This document shows, in pieces, positions 53,603 to 63,604 of a stretch of DNA of 64,000 nt (positions are counted from its first letter, which is position 1; each line of letters begins with the position of its first letter). Below the pieces are notes generated by a model. It was not told the DNA's origin, did not search any database, and worked only from the letters and a program-made list of their open reading frames with translations. Position numbers and translations under genes: made by a program. Where the stretch lies: the NCBI GenBank assembly GCA_000155715.1, contig DS990598.1, forward strand, positions 115,456 to 179,455. The letters run 5' to 3'. The stretch is from a gamma proteobacterium HTCC5015. Lineage in GTDB: Bacteria > Pseudomonadota > Gammaproteobacteria > HTCC5015.

Positions 53603-54886
53603 ATGTCGGCACGCTTTGATTCGCTACAAGCATGGCTGAGTTGGCAAGGGCGTCTGCATTCCTCCGAGGTGGATTTAGGGCTCGATCGCATTCGCGCTGT
53701 TCTGGCGCGATTGTCTCTCGACTTTTCCCAATCAATCGTGGTTACGGTAGCGGGTACGAATGGTAAGGGTTCCACGCTAGCTTTTTTGGAATCCATCTAC
53801 CGTCAAGCGGGTTACCGAGTAGGGCTGTTCACCTCACCGCATTTTTTACATTACTGCGAGCGTATCCGCATCGATGGGGACAGGGTGTCAGAACAGGCTG
53901 TATGCGACGCCTTCGCCGCAATTGACAGCGTCCGCGGCGAGATTAGCCTGACTTATTTCGAATTTAGTACGCTAGCCGCTCTGTGGTTGTTTGCCCGCGA
54001 ATCACTGGCCGTGATACTTCTCGAAGTGGGGCTGGGGGGGCGTCTCGATGCCAGCAATGTGATCGATGCCGATGTGGGAATTGTGACGTCTGTATCGATC
54101 GACCACCGCGATTGGTTGGGCGATAACCGCGAGGATATTGGTCGCGAGAAAGCGGGAATTTATCGTCGCAATCGCATGGCGATTAGCGGCGATCCCCACC
54201 CTCCACACAGCTTGCGCGAAGTGGCTTCTATTAAAGGCAGCGACTGGCAGGGGCGAGGAGAGCAATTTGAAGTCTTCACCTCATCAGAGGACCGCGCGCG
54301 GTGGCGTTTGCAATGGCGCGGCGAGGATTTCGAATTTCCCTATCCAGAGCGATTAACCGCACCTATTCAACTCGATAATGCCGCCAGCGCCTTAGTCGCT
54401 GTTCTCGGTTTGAGGGCGCAGCGCCCCGTTGATAAAAGTGATATGGACCGAGGGCTTTGCCAAGCCGGCTTGCCGGGGCGCTTGCAGGTGATTGGGCAAA
54501 ACCCAGAAGTGATGTTGGATGTGGCCCACAACGAAGCGGCGGCGAAAGCTCTATTTGGTGCGGTTGCCGGGCGTAGCTACGAGCAAGTTCACCTGGTTTT
54601 AGGCATGCTGCAGGATAAGGAAGTGCGTGCAACGGCCTCCGTGCTAGAAGCCTTACAGCCTCACTGGTATTTGGCAACGCCCCAAAGTGAGCGCGCCATG
54701 GATTGCCGCGAGTTAGCGGCAATGCTACCGGGTAGCGCGGCCTCGGCATCGGTTTGTTACGCTAGCGTCACTGAGGCGTATCGCGCCGCGCTCGGGCGGG
54801 CGGGGGAGAACGATTTGGTGATTGTTACCGGCTCGTTTTTCACGGTCGCCGAAGTGATGGGATTAGATTCATCAGGTACGGTATAA
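53603..54886 (+). CDS. folC: Folylpolyglutamate/dihydrofolate synthase
   Basis: A 427-residue Mur-ligase-family enzyme adding Glu to dihydropteroate and folates. ATP loop VAGTNGKGSTLAFLE (about 50-64), TSPHFLHYCERIRIDGDRV, GLGGRLDASNV and VMLDVAHNEAAAKAL are all present. Position between accD and the SPOR gene is as in Pseudomonas. Confidence 0.97.
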   Translation: MSARFDSLQAWLSWQGRLHSSEVDLGLDRIRAVLARLSLDFSQSIVVTVAGTNGKGSTLAFLESIYRQAGYRVGLFTSPHFLHYCERIRIDGDRVSEQAVCDAFAAIDSVRGEISLTYFEFSTLAALWLFARESLAVILLEVGLGGRLDASNVIDADVGIVTSVSIDHRDWLGDNREDIGREKAGIYRRNRMAISGDPHPPHSLREVASIKGSDWQGRGEQFEVFTSSEDRARWRLQWRGEDFEFPYPERLTAPIQLDNAASALVAVLGLRAQRPVDKSDMDRGLCQAGLPGRLQVIGQNPEVMLDVAHNEAAAKALFGAVAGRSYEQVHLVLGMLQDKEVRATASVLEALQPHWYLATPQSERAMDCRELAAMLPGSAASASVCYASVTEAYRAALGRAGENDLVIVTGSFFTVAEVMGLDSSGTV

Positions 54887-54941
54887 TGCTCTGGCTTTTT
54901 GGTTCTGCAGCCGTGCTAAGTCGGCAACACGGGGTTCAATA

Positions 54942-55568
54942 GTGGACGAAGTTCTCAAACAACGCTTGGTAGGGGCCTCCGTGTGGGTCGTCCTGATCGT
55001 TGTTTTTCTGCCGCTGATATTCGATGGCGCCGGTGTCGAAAAGCGGGCGCAAAGTACGGAGCTGAGTTTGCCTGAGGACCATTCTACGGTGCTCATTTTA
55101 GAGCCCGAGTCGGTCGTCGCGAGTGAAGCTGAAACTCGCCCCGCCTCCCACGAAACTGATGCGCAAGCTGTTGCGCCCACTCAGCGCCAAAAGACCGACC
55201 CGCCCCAACAAAGCAACACGCCCTCCGAGCCTTCAAAACCGATCGCGACACCGACACCCCAAACGACATCGGCGAAAACCAAGCCTGAGCCATCGACTCA
55301 AACGGTTGCAGTAAAGGGCAAGGCAGAGGTCGACGAAGGTTGGATTGTGCAAATTGGCAGTTTTAGCAGCCGAGACAATGCCGACGGCTTGAGTAAACAG
55401 CTCGGTCGCGCGGGTTATCATAGCTTTGTCGAGGCGGGAGGCTCTGGGAGTAGCCGAGTTCACCGTGTGCGCATTGGGCCGATGGAAAGCCGCGAGCTCG
55501 CGGAGCAGACGCGACTCAAACTCAAACGCGAAGAAAAGCGCGATGGCCTCGTGATGGAGTATCCCTAG
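54942..55568 (+). CDS. SPOR-domain cell-division protein (DedD-like)
   Basis: A 208-residue membrane protein: one helix (about 9-29, VGASVWVVLIVVFLPLIF), a Pro/Thr/Lys-rich periplasmic linker (about 50-120), and a SPOR domain (about 128-205: GWIVQIGSFSSRDNADGLSK, VHRVRIGPMESRELAE). SPOR binds denuded septal peptidoglycan. GTG start. Ends overlapping cvpA (TAGTG). Confidence 0.92.
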   Translation: MDEVLKQRLVGASVWVVLIVVFLPLIFDGAGVEKRAQSTELSLPEDHSTVLILEPESVVASEAETRPASHETDAQAVAPTQRQKTDPPQQSNTPSEPSKPIATPTPQTTSAKTKPEPSTQTVAVKGKAEVDEGWIVQIGSFSSRDNADGLSKQLGRAGYHSFVEAGGSGSSRVHRVRIGPMESRELAEQTRLKLKREEKRDGLVMEYP

Positions 55569-56059
55569 TGCATTGGGTGGATGTTGCCATTGTTGTCGTC
55601 ATTGTCCTGTCGCTAGCAATTGCCTTGTTTCGAGGCTTTGTCAAAGAGGCCATCTCACTGGCGAGCTGGGTCGCCGCGTCTTGGATTAGTTTGCACTTTG
55701 CGCCAAAACTGGCGCCCCTGTGGCCAGAGGCTATTGCGGGCGATTGGCTGCGCCAGGGTTTGGCTCTGATCGTTTTGTTTATCGCCACCATGATCGTGGG
55801 TGGTTTAGTCAGTTTTATCGTGACCTCACTGGTAGAAAAAACGGGTTTAAGTCACACCGATCGAGCGCTCGGCGGTTTATTTGGCTTAATTCGAGGTGTC
55901 GTCATTGTTTGCGCGCTGGTATTGTTCGGCGCCTTTGTAGAATTAACGCGAGCGGACTGGTGGCAGCAGGCGGTGTTATTGCCGTACTTCCAAGCGCTCT
56001 CAGAATGGGTGATTTCGCTATTGCCGAGCGATGTCGCCGCAAAATTTGTTTTTCCCTAG
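55568..56059 (+). CDS. cvpA: CvpA-family membrane protein
   Basis: A 163-residue inner-membrane protein with four predicted helices (about 3-22, 25-45, 60-85, 100-122). Motif LFRGFVKEAISLASWVAA fits CvpA (colicin V production) family, whose gene usually precedes purF. GTG start overlapping the SPOR gene stop by one base. Molecular function is still unclear in the family. Confidence 0.94.
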   Translation: MHWVDVAIVVVIVLSLAIALFRGFVKEAISLASWVAASWISLHFAPKLAPLWPEAIAGDWLRQGLALIVLFIATMIVGGLVSFIVTSLVEKTGLSHTDRALGGLFGLIRGVVIVCALVLFGAFVELTRADWWQQAVLLPYFQALSEWVISLLPSDVAAKFVFP

Positions 56060-56078
56060 TGACTGAAGGTGGTAAACC

Positions 56079-57581
56079 ATGTGTGGTGTGGTCGGTGTTT
56101 ATGGTCTGAACCCTGTTAATCAGGTGCTTTACGACAGTTTGATTCTTCTGCAACACCGTGGACAGGACGCCGCCGGTATTATGACTTGTGACGAAACGGG
56201 TCGTCTGTTTTTGCGTAAATCCAATGGCTTGGTGCGCGATGTATTTCACACGCGCCACATGCTGCGTCTAAAAGGCAATATGGGGATTGGCCATGTGCGC
56301 TATCCCACCGCGGGCTGTTCGTCGAGTGCCGAGGCGCAACCCTTTTACGTGAACTCGCCCTTTGGTATCTCTCTCGGTCACAACGGCAACCTCATCAATG
56401 CAGAGCAGCTCAAGCAGGAGCTGTTTGAAGAAGATCGACGCCATATCAACACCTCATCCGATTCAGAAATTTTGCTCAATGTATTTGCCCATGAGTTGCA
56501 GCGCTACTGCACGGGCAAGCTAATGCCCGATGATGTGTTCTCCGCCGTAACCAATGTCTTTCGTCGCGCTAAGGGCGGCTATGCAGTGGTGGCGATGGTG
56601 GCGGGTCGAGGCATCTTGGCCTTCCGCGATCCACTGGGTATTCGCCCCTTGGTTTACGGCAAGCGTGAAACGGAGGCGGGCACCGAGTACATGGTGGCCT
56701 CTGAAAGTGTGGCGCTGGAAGGCAACGGTTTTGAAACGGTGCGCGATATCGAGCCCGGCGAAGCGGTGTTTATCGACAAAGCGGGGCAGATTCATACCGC
56801 GCAGTGCGCCGAGACAACGCGCAAATCCGTGTGTATTTTTGAGTATGTGTACTTCGCGCGCCCCGATAGCATTGTCGACGATGTCTCGGTTTACAAATCG
56901 CGCATGCGCATGGGGGAAAAACTCGGCGATAAGATTTTGCGAGAATTTCCCGACCACGATATTGATGTGGTGATTCCTATCCCCGATACCAGCCGCACTT
57001 CGGCGGCGGAGCTCGCCCAACATATTGGCGTGAAGTATCGCGAGGGCTTTATTAAAAATCGCTATATCGGTCGCACCTTCATTATGCCGGGGCAGAGCGA
57101 GCGCAAGAAATCCGTGCGCCAAAAATTGAACCCGATCTCGCTCGAATTTAAAGATAAAAATGTGCTGCTCGTCGACGACTCGATTGTTCGCGGCACAACG
57201 TCCCAGCAAATCATTCAAATGGCGCGGGAAGTGGGCGCTAAAAAAGTCTACATGGCCTCGGCGGCGCCTCCCGTGCGCTATCCCAATGTCTATGGCATCG
57301 ACATGCCAACGGCCAAAGAGTTTGTCGCCTACGAGCGCAGCGAGGAAGAAATTGGCCAAGCCATTGGCGCCGACCGCATTTTTTATCAAGATCTCGACGA
57401 TTTGATTGACGCCGTGCGCTACGGCAATCCCGATCTCACCGAATTTGATTGCTCTTGCTTTAACGGCGATTACCCCACGGGCGATGTCGACGATCAGTAC
57501 CTCGCTTTTATCGATAGCTTGCGCAACGACAGTGCCAAAAAGCGCGACGCCAGTGTGGATGTAGAAGACATCGAAGTGTAA
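56079..57581 (+). CDS. purF: Amidophosphoribosyltransferase
   Basis: A 500-residue enzyme for the first committed step of purine synthesis. The N-terminal nucleophile Cys follows Met (MCGVVGVYG). The Ntn glutaminase domain has [11 protein letters not shown] and HNGNLINA. The PRPP loop [13 protein letters not shown] is near residue 365. Stop overlaps the next start (TAATG). Confidence 0.98.
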   Translation: MCGVVGVYGLNPVNQVLYDSLILLQHRGQDAAGIMTCDETGRLFLRKSNGLVRDVFHTRHMLRLKGNMGIGHVRYPTAGCSSSAEAQPFYVNSPFGISLGHNGNLINAEQLKQELFEEDRRHINTSSDSEILLNVFAHELQRYCTGKLMPDDVFSAVTNVFRRAKGGYAVVAMVAGRGILAFRDPLGIRPLVYGKRETEAGTEYMVASESVALEGNGFETVRDIEPGEAVFIDKAGQIHTAQCAETTRKSVCIFEYVYFARPDSIVDDVSVYKSRMRMGEKLGDKILREFPDHDIDVVIPIPDTSRTSAAELAQHIGVKYREGFIKNRYIGRTFIMPGQSERKKSVRQKLNPISLEFKDKNVLLVDDSIVRGTTSQQIIQMAREVGAKKVYMASAAPPVRYPNVYGIDMPTAKEFVAYERSEEEIGQAIGADRIFYQDLDDLIDAVRYGNPDLTEFDCSCFNGDYPTGDVDDQYLAFIDSLRNDSAKKRDASVDVEDIEV

Positions 57582-58135
57582 TGAAAGGGATCGATGCCAC
57601 CGAGTTTGAACGCCTGGAAAGGCAGGCTGGGGAGCTGGGCATTGAACTCTCGGGTCGCTGGCTGTGGGTGCGGGGCCTTACGCAAACTCTCTCTCTGTGT
57701 CAGGGCGACAACGTATTGGCCAACTATTCGGTATCCACGGCTGAAAAGGGCTTTGGTTGCCGCGAGGGCTCCCACCAAACGCCGATAGGCTGGCATCGTA
57801 TCGGCGAAAAAATTGGCGCCGGCGAGACGCTCGGCCGCGTCTTTAAAGGTCGCCAAGCTCAAGCGGAGATCGCCGATATTTCTCATGGTACTCAATCGAC
57901 GGGGCGAGATTGCATCACGAGTCGCATTCTCTGGCTAGAGGGCCAAGAAGAGGGGCTCAATCGCGGCGGCGACGTCGATAGTCACGATCGCTACATCTAT
58001 ATTCACGGCACTCACGAAGAGGGGCGCATTGGTCAAGCGGCCTCTATTGGCTGTGTACGCATGAAAAACGCGGAAGTGACCGAGCTGTTCGAGCGCGTCG
58101 ATGTCGGCGCCCCCGTATTTATTCAAGCCGATTGA
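57581..58135 (+). CDS. L,D-transpeptidase (YkuD) domain protein without signal peptide
   Basis: A 184-residue protein with a YkuD domain: catalytic motif IYIHGTHEEGRIGQAASIGC followed by VRM, with His and Cys as expected (about 142-164). No signal peptide or transmembrane segment is seen at its N-terminus, although known L,D-transpeptidases act in the periplasm. It starts inside the purF stop (TAATG). It may act in the cytoplasm, perhaps on recycled muropeptides, or be exported in another way; both are inference. Confidence 0.85.
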   Translation: MKGIDATEFERLERQAGELGIELSGRWLWVRGLTQTLSLCQGDNVLANYSVSTAEKGFGCREGSHQTPIGWHRIGEKIGAGETLGRVFKGRQAQAEIADISHGTQSTGRDCITSRILWLEGQEEGLNRGGDVDSHDRYIYIHGTHEEGRIGQAASIGCVRMKNAEVTELFERVDVGAPVFIQAD

Positions 58136-58289
58136 AGCATTGCTACCTGTTCGCAGCTTGTGCCCTGTGGCGTAGCGGAGTAGGATTAGACCAAGCGCTG
58201 ATTTGACCGCCGGACACTGTGTGAGGGGCCAGCTTGCGAGCGCTTTATAAATGCCGCTAAAGCGAGAGCTGATGAACACTGATGTCTAG

Positions 58290-58320
58290 GCCCGCTTTAG
58301 TTTTTGAAGCGGGCTTTTTT
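58290..58320 (+). terminator. Intrinsic terminator between the transpeptidase and metZ genes
   Basis: Stem GCCCGCTT / AAGCGGGC with a 9-nt loop and six T. It is 55 bp before the metZ start, so it ends the purF transcript or attenuates metZ. The rest of gap 58136-58374 shows no gene. Confidence 0.88.
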
Positions 58321-58374
58321 ATGTTCTATGCCCGCGGGTGCCACCAAATATTGCCGAAAAGGCAGGAGAACACC

Positions 58375-59553
58375 ATGAGTAGCTTTGATTGGGGTGAGTT
58401 TCAGGATCAAACCATTGCCGTGCGCGCGGGGCACGAGCGCACTCAATTTCGCGAGCACAGCGAGCCCGTTTTTCTAACATCGAGCTTTGCCTACGACTCT
58501 GCCGAGCAAGCCGCCGCCTGTTTTGCAGGCGAAGAGGATGCCTGTATTTACTCGCGTTTTACCAACCCTACTGTCAGCGTCTTTGAAGAGCGCCTAGCGG
58601 CACTGGAGGGTGGCGAGAGTTGCGTCGCGACGGCATCGGGCATGGCGGCGATTACCGCCACTTGTCTGGGCCTGCTCAATCAAGGGGATGAAATCGTCGC
58701 CTCGCGCAGTATCTTTGGTTCGACAACGGTGTTGTTCAACAAGTTTTTGCCACGCTATGGCATTGCGGTGCACAGCGTTTCGCAGACGGATATCGGCGAG
58801 TGGGAGCGCACGATTACGCCCAATACAAAGCTGCTATTTGTGGAGACGCCATCCAACCCACTGACAGAGGTGGCGGACTTAAAGGCACTGGCGGCACTGG
58901 CCAAAAAACACCAGTGTCTGCTGGTTGTCGATAATTGTTTTTGTACCCCCGCACTGCAAAAGCCCCTCGCTCTGGGTGCGGACATCGTGATTCACTCTGC
59001 GACCAAATATCTCGACGGCCAAGGCCGCGCGCTCGGTGGCGCCGTGGTGGGCGATAAAGAGAATGTGGGCGAAAAGGTCTACGGCTTTTTGCGCACGGCG
59101 GGACCTTCGATGAGCCCCTTTAACGCCTGGGTATTTATCAAAGGCTTGGAGACACTCAATCTGCGTATGAAAGCGCACTCTGAATCGGCGCTGGCGCTGG
59201 CGCAGTGGCTGGAGCAGCAGGAGGCGGTGGAGCGCGTCTACTATCCTGGTCTTGCCTCACATCCCCAGCACGATTTGGCGCGCCAGCAGCAAACGGGTTT
59301 TGGCGGCATTGTGAGTTTCGTCGTCAAGGGGGGGCAAAAAGCGGCGTGGGAATTGATGAACCGCACACAGTTGCTTTCAATTACCGCCAACTTGGGCGAT
59401 GCCAAAAGCACGATTACCCACCCCGCGAGTACCACCCACGGGCGTTTGTCGCCCGAAGAGCGCGCCGCCGCCAGCATTGATGACGGTCTGGTGCGCATCG
59501 CCGTTGGCCTAGAAGACATCGAGGACATCAAGGCCGACCTACACTTTGGGTAA
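58375..59553 (+). CDS. metZ: O-succinylhomoserine sulfhydrylase
   Basis: A 392-residue PLP enzyme making homocysteine from O-succinylhomoserine and sulfide. Seen: YSRFTNPTVSVFEERLAALEG, VETPSNPLTEVADL, PLP Lys in HSATKYLDGQGR, and TITHPASTTHGRLSPEER. ATG 58375 with CAGGAG upstream; the longer frame runs back through the terminator and is rejected. Position after purF matches Pseudomonas metZ. Confidence 0.95.
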   Translation: MSSFDWGEFQDQTIAVRAGHERTQFREHSEPVFLTSSFAYDSAEQAAACFAGEEDACIYSRFTNPTVSVFEERLAALEGGESCVATASGMAAITATCLGLLNQGDEIVASRSIFGSTTVLFNKFLPRYGIAVHSVSQTDIGEWERTITPNTKLLFVETPSNPLTEVADLKALAALAKKHQCLLVVDNCFCTPALQKPLALGADIVIHSATKYLDGQGRALGGAVVGDKENVGEKVYGFLRTAGPSMSPFNAWVFIKGLETLNLRMKAHSESALALAQWLEQQEAVERVYYPGLASHPQHDLARQQQTGFGGIVSFVVKGGQKAAWELMNRTQLLSITANLGDAKSTITHPASTTHGRLSPEERAAASIDDGLVRIAVGLEDIEDIKADLHFG

Positions 59554-59558
59554 AGCGT

Positions 59559-60602
59559 ATGAGTGACGTGTTATCGCGAGTTATTGTCTGGCGCGGCGAC
59601 GCGCTGGAGTTGCTCGATCAGCGCGGCTTGCCGCAGCGCGCGGAGCGGCATCTGTGCCACCACGCCAGTGATGTCGCCGAAGCGATAAAAAATATGGTGG
59701 TGCGCGGCGCGCCCGCCATTGGCATTGCCGCTGCTTATGCGGTGGTGCTGGCGGCACAAAAGATCGATTGGAACACCCACCGCGTCGACCAGTGGAAAGA
59801 GGCGCTCGAACCGGATTTTGCTCGGCTCAACCGAGCGCGACCTACGGCGGTGAATTTGCGGTGGGCGCTACAGCGCATGCAGACCGTAGAAGCGGGTGAC
59901 GCGCGTGGGCTGATAGACAACCTATTGCAAGAGGCCGATCAAATTCGTTTGGAAGAGGTCGAGGCCAACGCCGCTATGAGTGCCTATGGCGCGGCTTTGA
60001 TTGCACCGAACAGTACGGTAATCACACACTGCAATACGGGCACACTGGCCACCACGGGCGCTGGAACGGCGCTGGGAGTGATTCGCCATGCGCACCGCGA
60101 GGGCAAGTTGCATCGCGTCTACGCGGGGGAAACCCGCCCCTGGCTACAAGGCGCTCGTCTCACCGCTTGGGAGTTGCAGCAGTCGGGAATCGATGTGCGC
60201 TTAATGTGCGACAGTGCCGCGGCCAGTGTGATGGCACGAGAAAAGGTCGACTGGGTGATTGTCGGCGCCGACCGAGTGACGGCGAACGGCGATGCGGTGA
60301 ACAAAATTGGCACGTATTCTCTGGCGGTACTGGCGAAACACCACGGGGCTAAGGTCATGGTGGTGGCGCCGCAGAGCACGCTGGATAACAATACGCCAAC
60401 GGGGCGGGATGTGCCTATTGAACAGCGCCCCGGCCACGAGGTCACGCACTGGCTGCAATTGAGCGACAGCCCGACACAGGGGGGGCACGCCCCCGAGGGC
60501 ATCGCCGTCGAGAACCCCGCCTTTGATGTGACGCCCCGCGCGTTAATTGATGTGTTCGTCAGCGAGACAGGCGTGACTCACTACCACCCTGAGAGCAAGT
60601 AG
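59559..60602 (+). CDS. mtnA: Methylthioribose-1-phosphate isomerase
   Basis: A 347-residue eIF2B-like enzyme of the methionine salvage pathway. Seen: MVVRGAPAIGIAAAYAV, catalytic Cys in THCNTGTLATTG, acid Asp in GADRVTANGDAVNKIGTY, and FDVTPRALIDVFVSE. It is 5 bp after metZ, linking salvage to methionine synthesis. Confidence 0.97.
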   Translation: MSDVLSRVIVWRGDALELLDQRGLPQRAERHLCHHASDVAEAIKNMVVRGAPAIGIAAAYAVVLAAQKIDWNTHRVDQWKEALEPDFARLNRARPTAVNLRWALQRMQTVEAGDARGLIDNLLQEADQIRLEEVEANAAMSAYGAALIAPNSTVITHCNTGTLATTGAGTALGVIRHAHREGKLHRVYAGETRPWLQGARLTAWELQQSGIDVRLMCDSAAASVMAREKVDWVIVGADRVTANGDAVNKIGTYSLAVLAKHHGAKVMVVAPQSTLDNNTPTGRDVPIEQRPGHEVTHWLQLSDSPTQGGHAPEGIAVENPAFDVTPRALIDVFVSETGVTHYHPESK

Positions 60603-60616
60603 TCACTCATAAAGCC

Positions 60617-60646
60617 TCGGTGCTCTCTGTGTTCTCTGTGGCTAAG
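60617..60646. repeat. CTCTGTG-rich dispersed repeat, copy 4
   Basis: CTCGGTGCTCTCTGTGTTCT then CTGTGGCTAA, 15 bp past the mtnA stop. Closest match to copy 1. Confidence 0.75.
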
Positions 60647-60750
60647 GCTATAAGTGGGCCGAGAAAAAACGCGCTGAAATGCCATGAGAGCGTATAGAGT
60701 GCTTTAAAAGTCGCTCTAAACTGCTTGTTTTTAAAGCCGAAAGCGATTTA

Positions 60751-60784
60751 GGCGCTCTGAGAGCCTTTCTGAGCGGCGTTTTTT
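60751..60784 (+). terminator. Probable intrinsic terminator after mtnA
   Basis: CGCTCTGAGA pairs with TTTCTGAGCG (one T/T mismatch, one G-T pair) around loop GCC, then GCG and six T. Weaker than the others in the window. Confidence 0.55.
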
Positions 60785-60953
60785 CTTTTGTCGTATGCAC
60801 CACTGCTCTGCCAGATGCTGAATGTTTGTGGTAAAATTTCGCCTTTATAAAAACTGCGAGTAAACCGCGCTGTGGGTCGGTGGCGAGAGGCGTTTTGTTC
60901 AATTGTGAACAGGGCGAGGGCGCCGCACAAAACAGCCGCACAAGGACATAACA

Positions 60954-63557
60954 ATGGCCGATTTTGCCAAAGAAGTATTTCCAATTAATTTAGAAGACGA
61001 GATGCGTCAGTCCTATTTGGACTACGCCATGAGCGTGATTGTCGGTCGGGCCTTACCCGATGTGCGCGACGGGCTCAAACCCGTTCATCGCCGCGTACTC
61101 TACGCCATGAGCGAGCTGGGTAACGATTGGAATAAATCCTACAAAAAATCGGCGCGTATCGTCGGTGACGTGATCGGTAAATACCACCCCCACGGCGATT
61201 CGGCGGTTTACGACACCATGGTGCGTATGGCCCAAGATTTCTCCATGCGCTACATGCTGGTCGATGGGCAGGGTAACTTTGGTTCGGTCGACGGTGATGC
61301 ACCCGCTGCCATGCGTTACACCGAAGTGCGTATGGCCAAGCTGGCCCACGAAATGCTGGCGGATATCGATAAGGAAACGGTCGATTTCGTCGACAACTAC
61401 GACGGCTCAGAGTCTGAGCCCACCGTGTTTCCCACGCGCTTGCCCGCGCTGCTCGTCAATGGCGGCAGCGGTATTGCTGTGGGTATGGCCACCAACATTC
61501 CCCCGCACAATATCAATGAAGTTATCGATGGCTGTGTCGCCCTAATCGACGAGCCAGAGCTCGATGTGATGGGCTTGATGGAGCACATCCCCGGCCCCGA
61601 CTTCCCCACGGCGGGGATTATCAATGGGGCGCGCGGTATTCGCGAGGCCTATCGCACGGGGCGCGGTCGCATCTATATGCGCGCTCGCGCCAGTGTCGAA
61701 GAGGACAAAAACGGCAAGCCCTATATTGTCGTTACCGAAATCCCCTACCAAGTGAACAAAGCCCGCTTGCTGGAAAAAATTGCCGAGCTAGTTAAAGAGA
61801 AAAAAATCGAAGGCATCACGGGCCTGCGCGACGAGTCTGATAAAGACGGCATGCGCATTGTCATCGAGCTGCGCCGCGGTGAAGTGGGCGAGGTGATTCT
61901 GAACAACCTCTACGCCCAAACCCAGCTGCAAACCGTCTTCGGCATCAACATGGTGGCCTTGGACAAGGGCCAGCCGCGCTTGATGAACCTCAAGCAAGTG
62001 TTAGAGGCCTTTATTGCCCACCGCCGCGAAGTGGTCACGCGCCGCACACTCTACGAGCTGCGCAAAGCGCGCGAGCGCACGCATATTTTGGAGGGGCTGG
62101 CGGTTGCACTGAGCAACATCGACCCGATCATCGCTATGATCAAAGCCTCGACCAACCCCGCCGAGGCGCGTCAACAGTTGATCGACACAGTGTGGGAGCC
62201 CGGCGTGGTCAGTGGCATGTTGGAGCGCGCTGGCGCCGACGCCACTCGCCCCGATACGCTGGAGGACGGCTTGGGTCTGCTCGACGATGGCTACCATTTG
62301 TCGCCAGCACAGGCACAGGCCATTCTCGACCTGAAACTGCATCGCCTCACGGGGCTTGAGCAGGACAAAATTGTCGAAGAGTACGGCGAGCTGCTGGAAA
62401 AAATTGCCGAACTGCTGAATATTTTGCGCAACCCAGATCGCCTGACAGAGGTGGTGCGCGATGAACTGGTCGAGCTGCGCGATAGCTACGGCGACGAGCG
62501 TCGCACGGAGATTTATCAGAATCAGTCCGACCTCACCGTTGAAGATTTAATCAACGAGCAAGATGTGGTCGTGACACTGTCTCACGCGGGTTACGCCAAA
62601 GCGCAGCCGCTAGACGATTACAAAGCGCAAAAGCGCGGTGGTCGCGGTCGCTCGGCAACCAAGATGAAAGACGAGGACTTCATCGAGAAGCTGTTCGTCG
62701 CCTGTACCCACGATACGCTGCTGTGTTTTTCGAGTTACGGCAAGGTGTATTGGAAAAAGGTTTACGAGCTACCCATCGGCAGCCGCAATGCTCGAGGCAA
62801 ACCCATTGTCAATTTGCTGCCGCTAGAAGAGGGCGAGCGCATCAGCGCGGTCTTGCCGGTGCGCGAATTTACGGATGACGAGTTCGTCTTCATGGCCACG
62901 GCCAACGGCACGGTTAAGCGCACGGCGCTCTCGAATTTCTCACGCCCGCGCTCCAACGGCATTATTGCCTTGGATATCCGCGATGGCGACCGCTTGGTGG
63001 GCGTTGCGCGCACCGACGGTCAGCGCGACATCATGCTATTTGCCGACAGCGGCAAGGCCATTCGATTTAACGAGCAAGATGTGCGTCCTATGGGGCGCAC
63101 GGCCGCGGGTGTGCGCGGCATTCGACTGTCGGATGAACAAACCATGGTCGGGCTGATTATCGTTGAAGACGGCGATATTTTGACGGCGACCGTCAACGGC
63201 TACGGCAAGCGCACGGCGATTGAAGACTACCCCACCCAGGGTCGCGGTGGCAGCGGTGTGCTGTCGATCAAAACCAGCGACCGCAACGGTGGCGTCGTCG
63301 GCGCCGTTCAAGTGGCCACGGAAGACGAGATCATGTTGATTTCTAACGGCGGTGTGCTGGTGCGCACTGCGGTGGAAGATATTTCTGTCATGAGCCGCAA
63401 CACCCAAGGTGTGCGCCTGATCCGACTCGACGACAAGGAGCAGTTGGTGGAGTTAGAGCGCATTCCCTTCTTAGGCGATGAAGACGAAGAGGCGGGTGGC
63501 GACGACGGCGATGATAACGCTGGCGAGAACAGCAGTGCGAGCGGCGAAGAGGAGTAG
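60954..63557 (+). CDS. gyrA: DNA gyrase subunit A
   Basis: An 867-residue topoisomerase subunit. The quinolone-resistance region [11 protein letters not shown] has the wild-type Ser83 and Asp87 of E. coli numbering. The catalytic Tyr is in [10 protein letters not shown] (about 122). The C-terminal beta-pinwheel follows, with a GyrA-box variant QKRGGRG near residue 560. The protein ends in an acidic tail rich in Asp, Glu, Gly and Ser (last 30 residues). The following serC order matches Pseudomonas. Confidence 0.99.
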   Translation: MADFAKEVFPINLEDEMRQSYLDYAMSVIVGRALPDVRDGLKPVHRRVLYAMSELGNDWNKSYKKSARIVGDVIGKYHPHGDSAVYDTMVRMAQDFSMRYMLVDGQGNFGSVDGDAPAAMRYTEVRMAKLAHEMLADIDKETVDFVDNYDGSESEPTVFPTRLPALLVNGGSGIAVGMATNIPPHNINEVIDGCVALIDEPELDVMGLMEHIPGPDFPTAGIINGARGIREAYRTGRGRIYMRARASVEEDKNGKPYIVVTEIPYQVNKARLLEKIAELVKEKKIEGITGLRDESDKDGMRIVIELRRGEVGEVILNNLYAQTQLQTVFGINMVALDKGQPRLMNLKQVLEAFIAHRREVVTRRTLYELRKARERTHILEGLAVALSNIDPIIAMIKASTNPAEARQQLIDTVWEPGVVSGMLERAGADATRPDTLEDGLGLLDDGYHLSPAQAQAILDLKLHRLTGLEQDKIVEEYGELLEKIAELLNILRNPDRLTEVVRDELVELRDSYGDERRTEIYQNQSDLTVEDLINEQDVVVTLSHAGYAKAQPLDDYKAQKRGGRGRSATKMKDEDFIEKLFVACTHDTLLCFSSYGKVYWKKVYELPIGSRNARGKPIVNLLPLEEGERISAVLPVREFTDDEFVFMATANGTVKRTALSNFSRPRSNGIIALDIRDGDRLVGVARTDGQRDIMLFADSGKAIRFNEQDVRPMGRTAAGVRGIRLSDEQTMVGLIIVEDGDILTATVNGYGKRTAIEDYPTQGRGGSGVLSIKTSDRNGGVVGAVQVATEDEIMLISNGGVLVRTAVEDISVMSRNTQGVRLIRLDDKEQLVELERIPFLGDEDEEAGGDDGDDNAGENSSASGEEE

Positions 63558-63604
63558 CCGCTCCACCAACCCCTTTCATTTTTAAACTTAAGTTTGGAGT
63601 AAAC

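Larger units (their letters stand above)
60603..60953 (+). promoter_or_regulatory. Gap between mtnA and gyrA: repeat, dyads, terminator, gyrA promoter
   Basis: Holds a CTCTGTG repeat (60617-60646), a 9-bp inverted repeat GCTTTAAAA / TTTTAAAGC (60701-60737), a probable terminator (60751-60784) and an extended -10 TGTGGTAAAAT ending at 60838 as a gyrA promoter candidate. No gene is supported. Confidence 0.5.

Noticed and set aside
56520-57389. Minus-strand 289-codon frame
   Set aside because: Antisense to purF; caused by GC-skewed third positions.
58136-58374. SAM-type riboswitch before metZ
   Set aside because: No recognisable SAM-aptamer core; only an ordinary terminator hairpin is seen.
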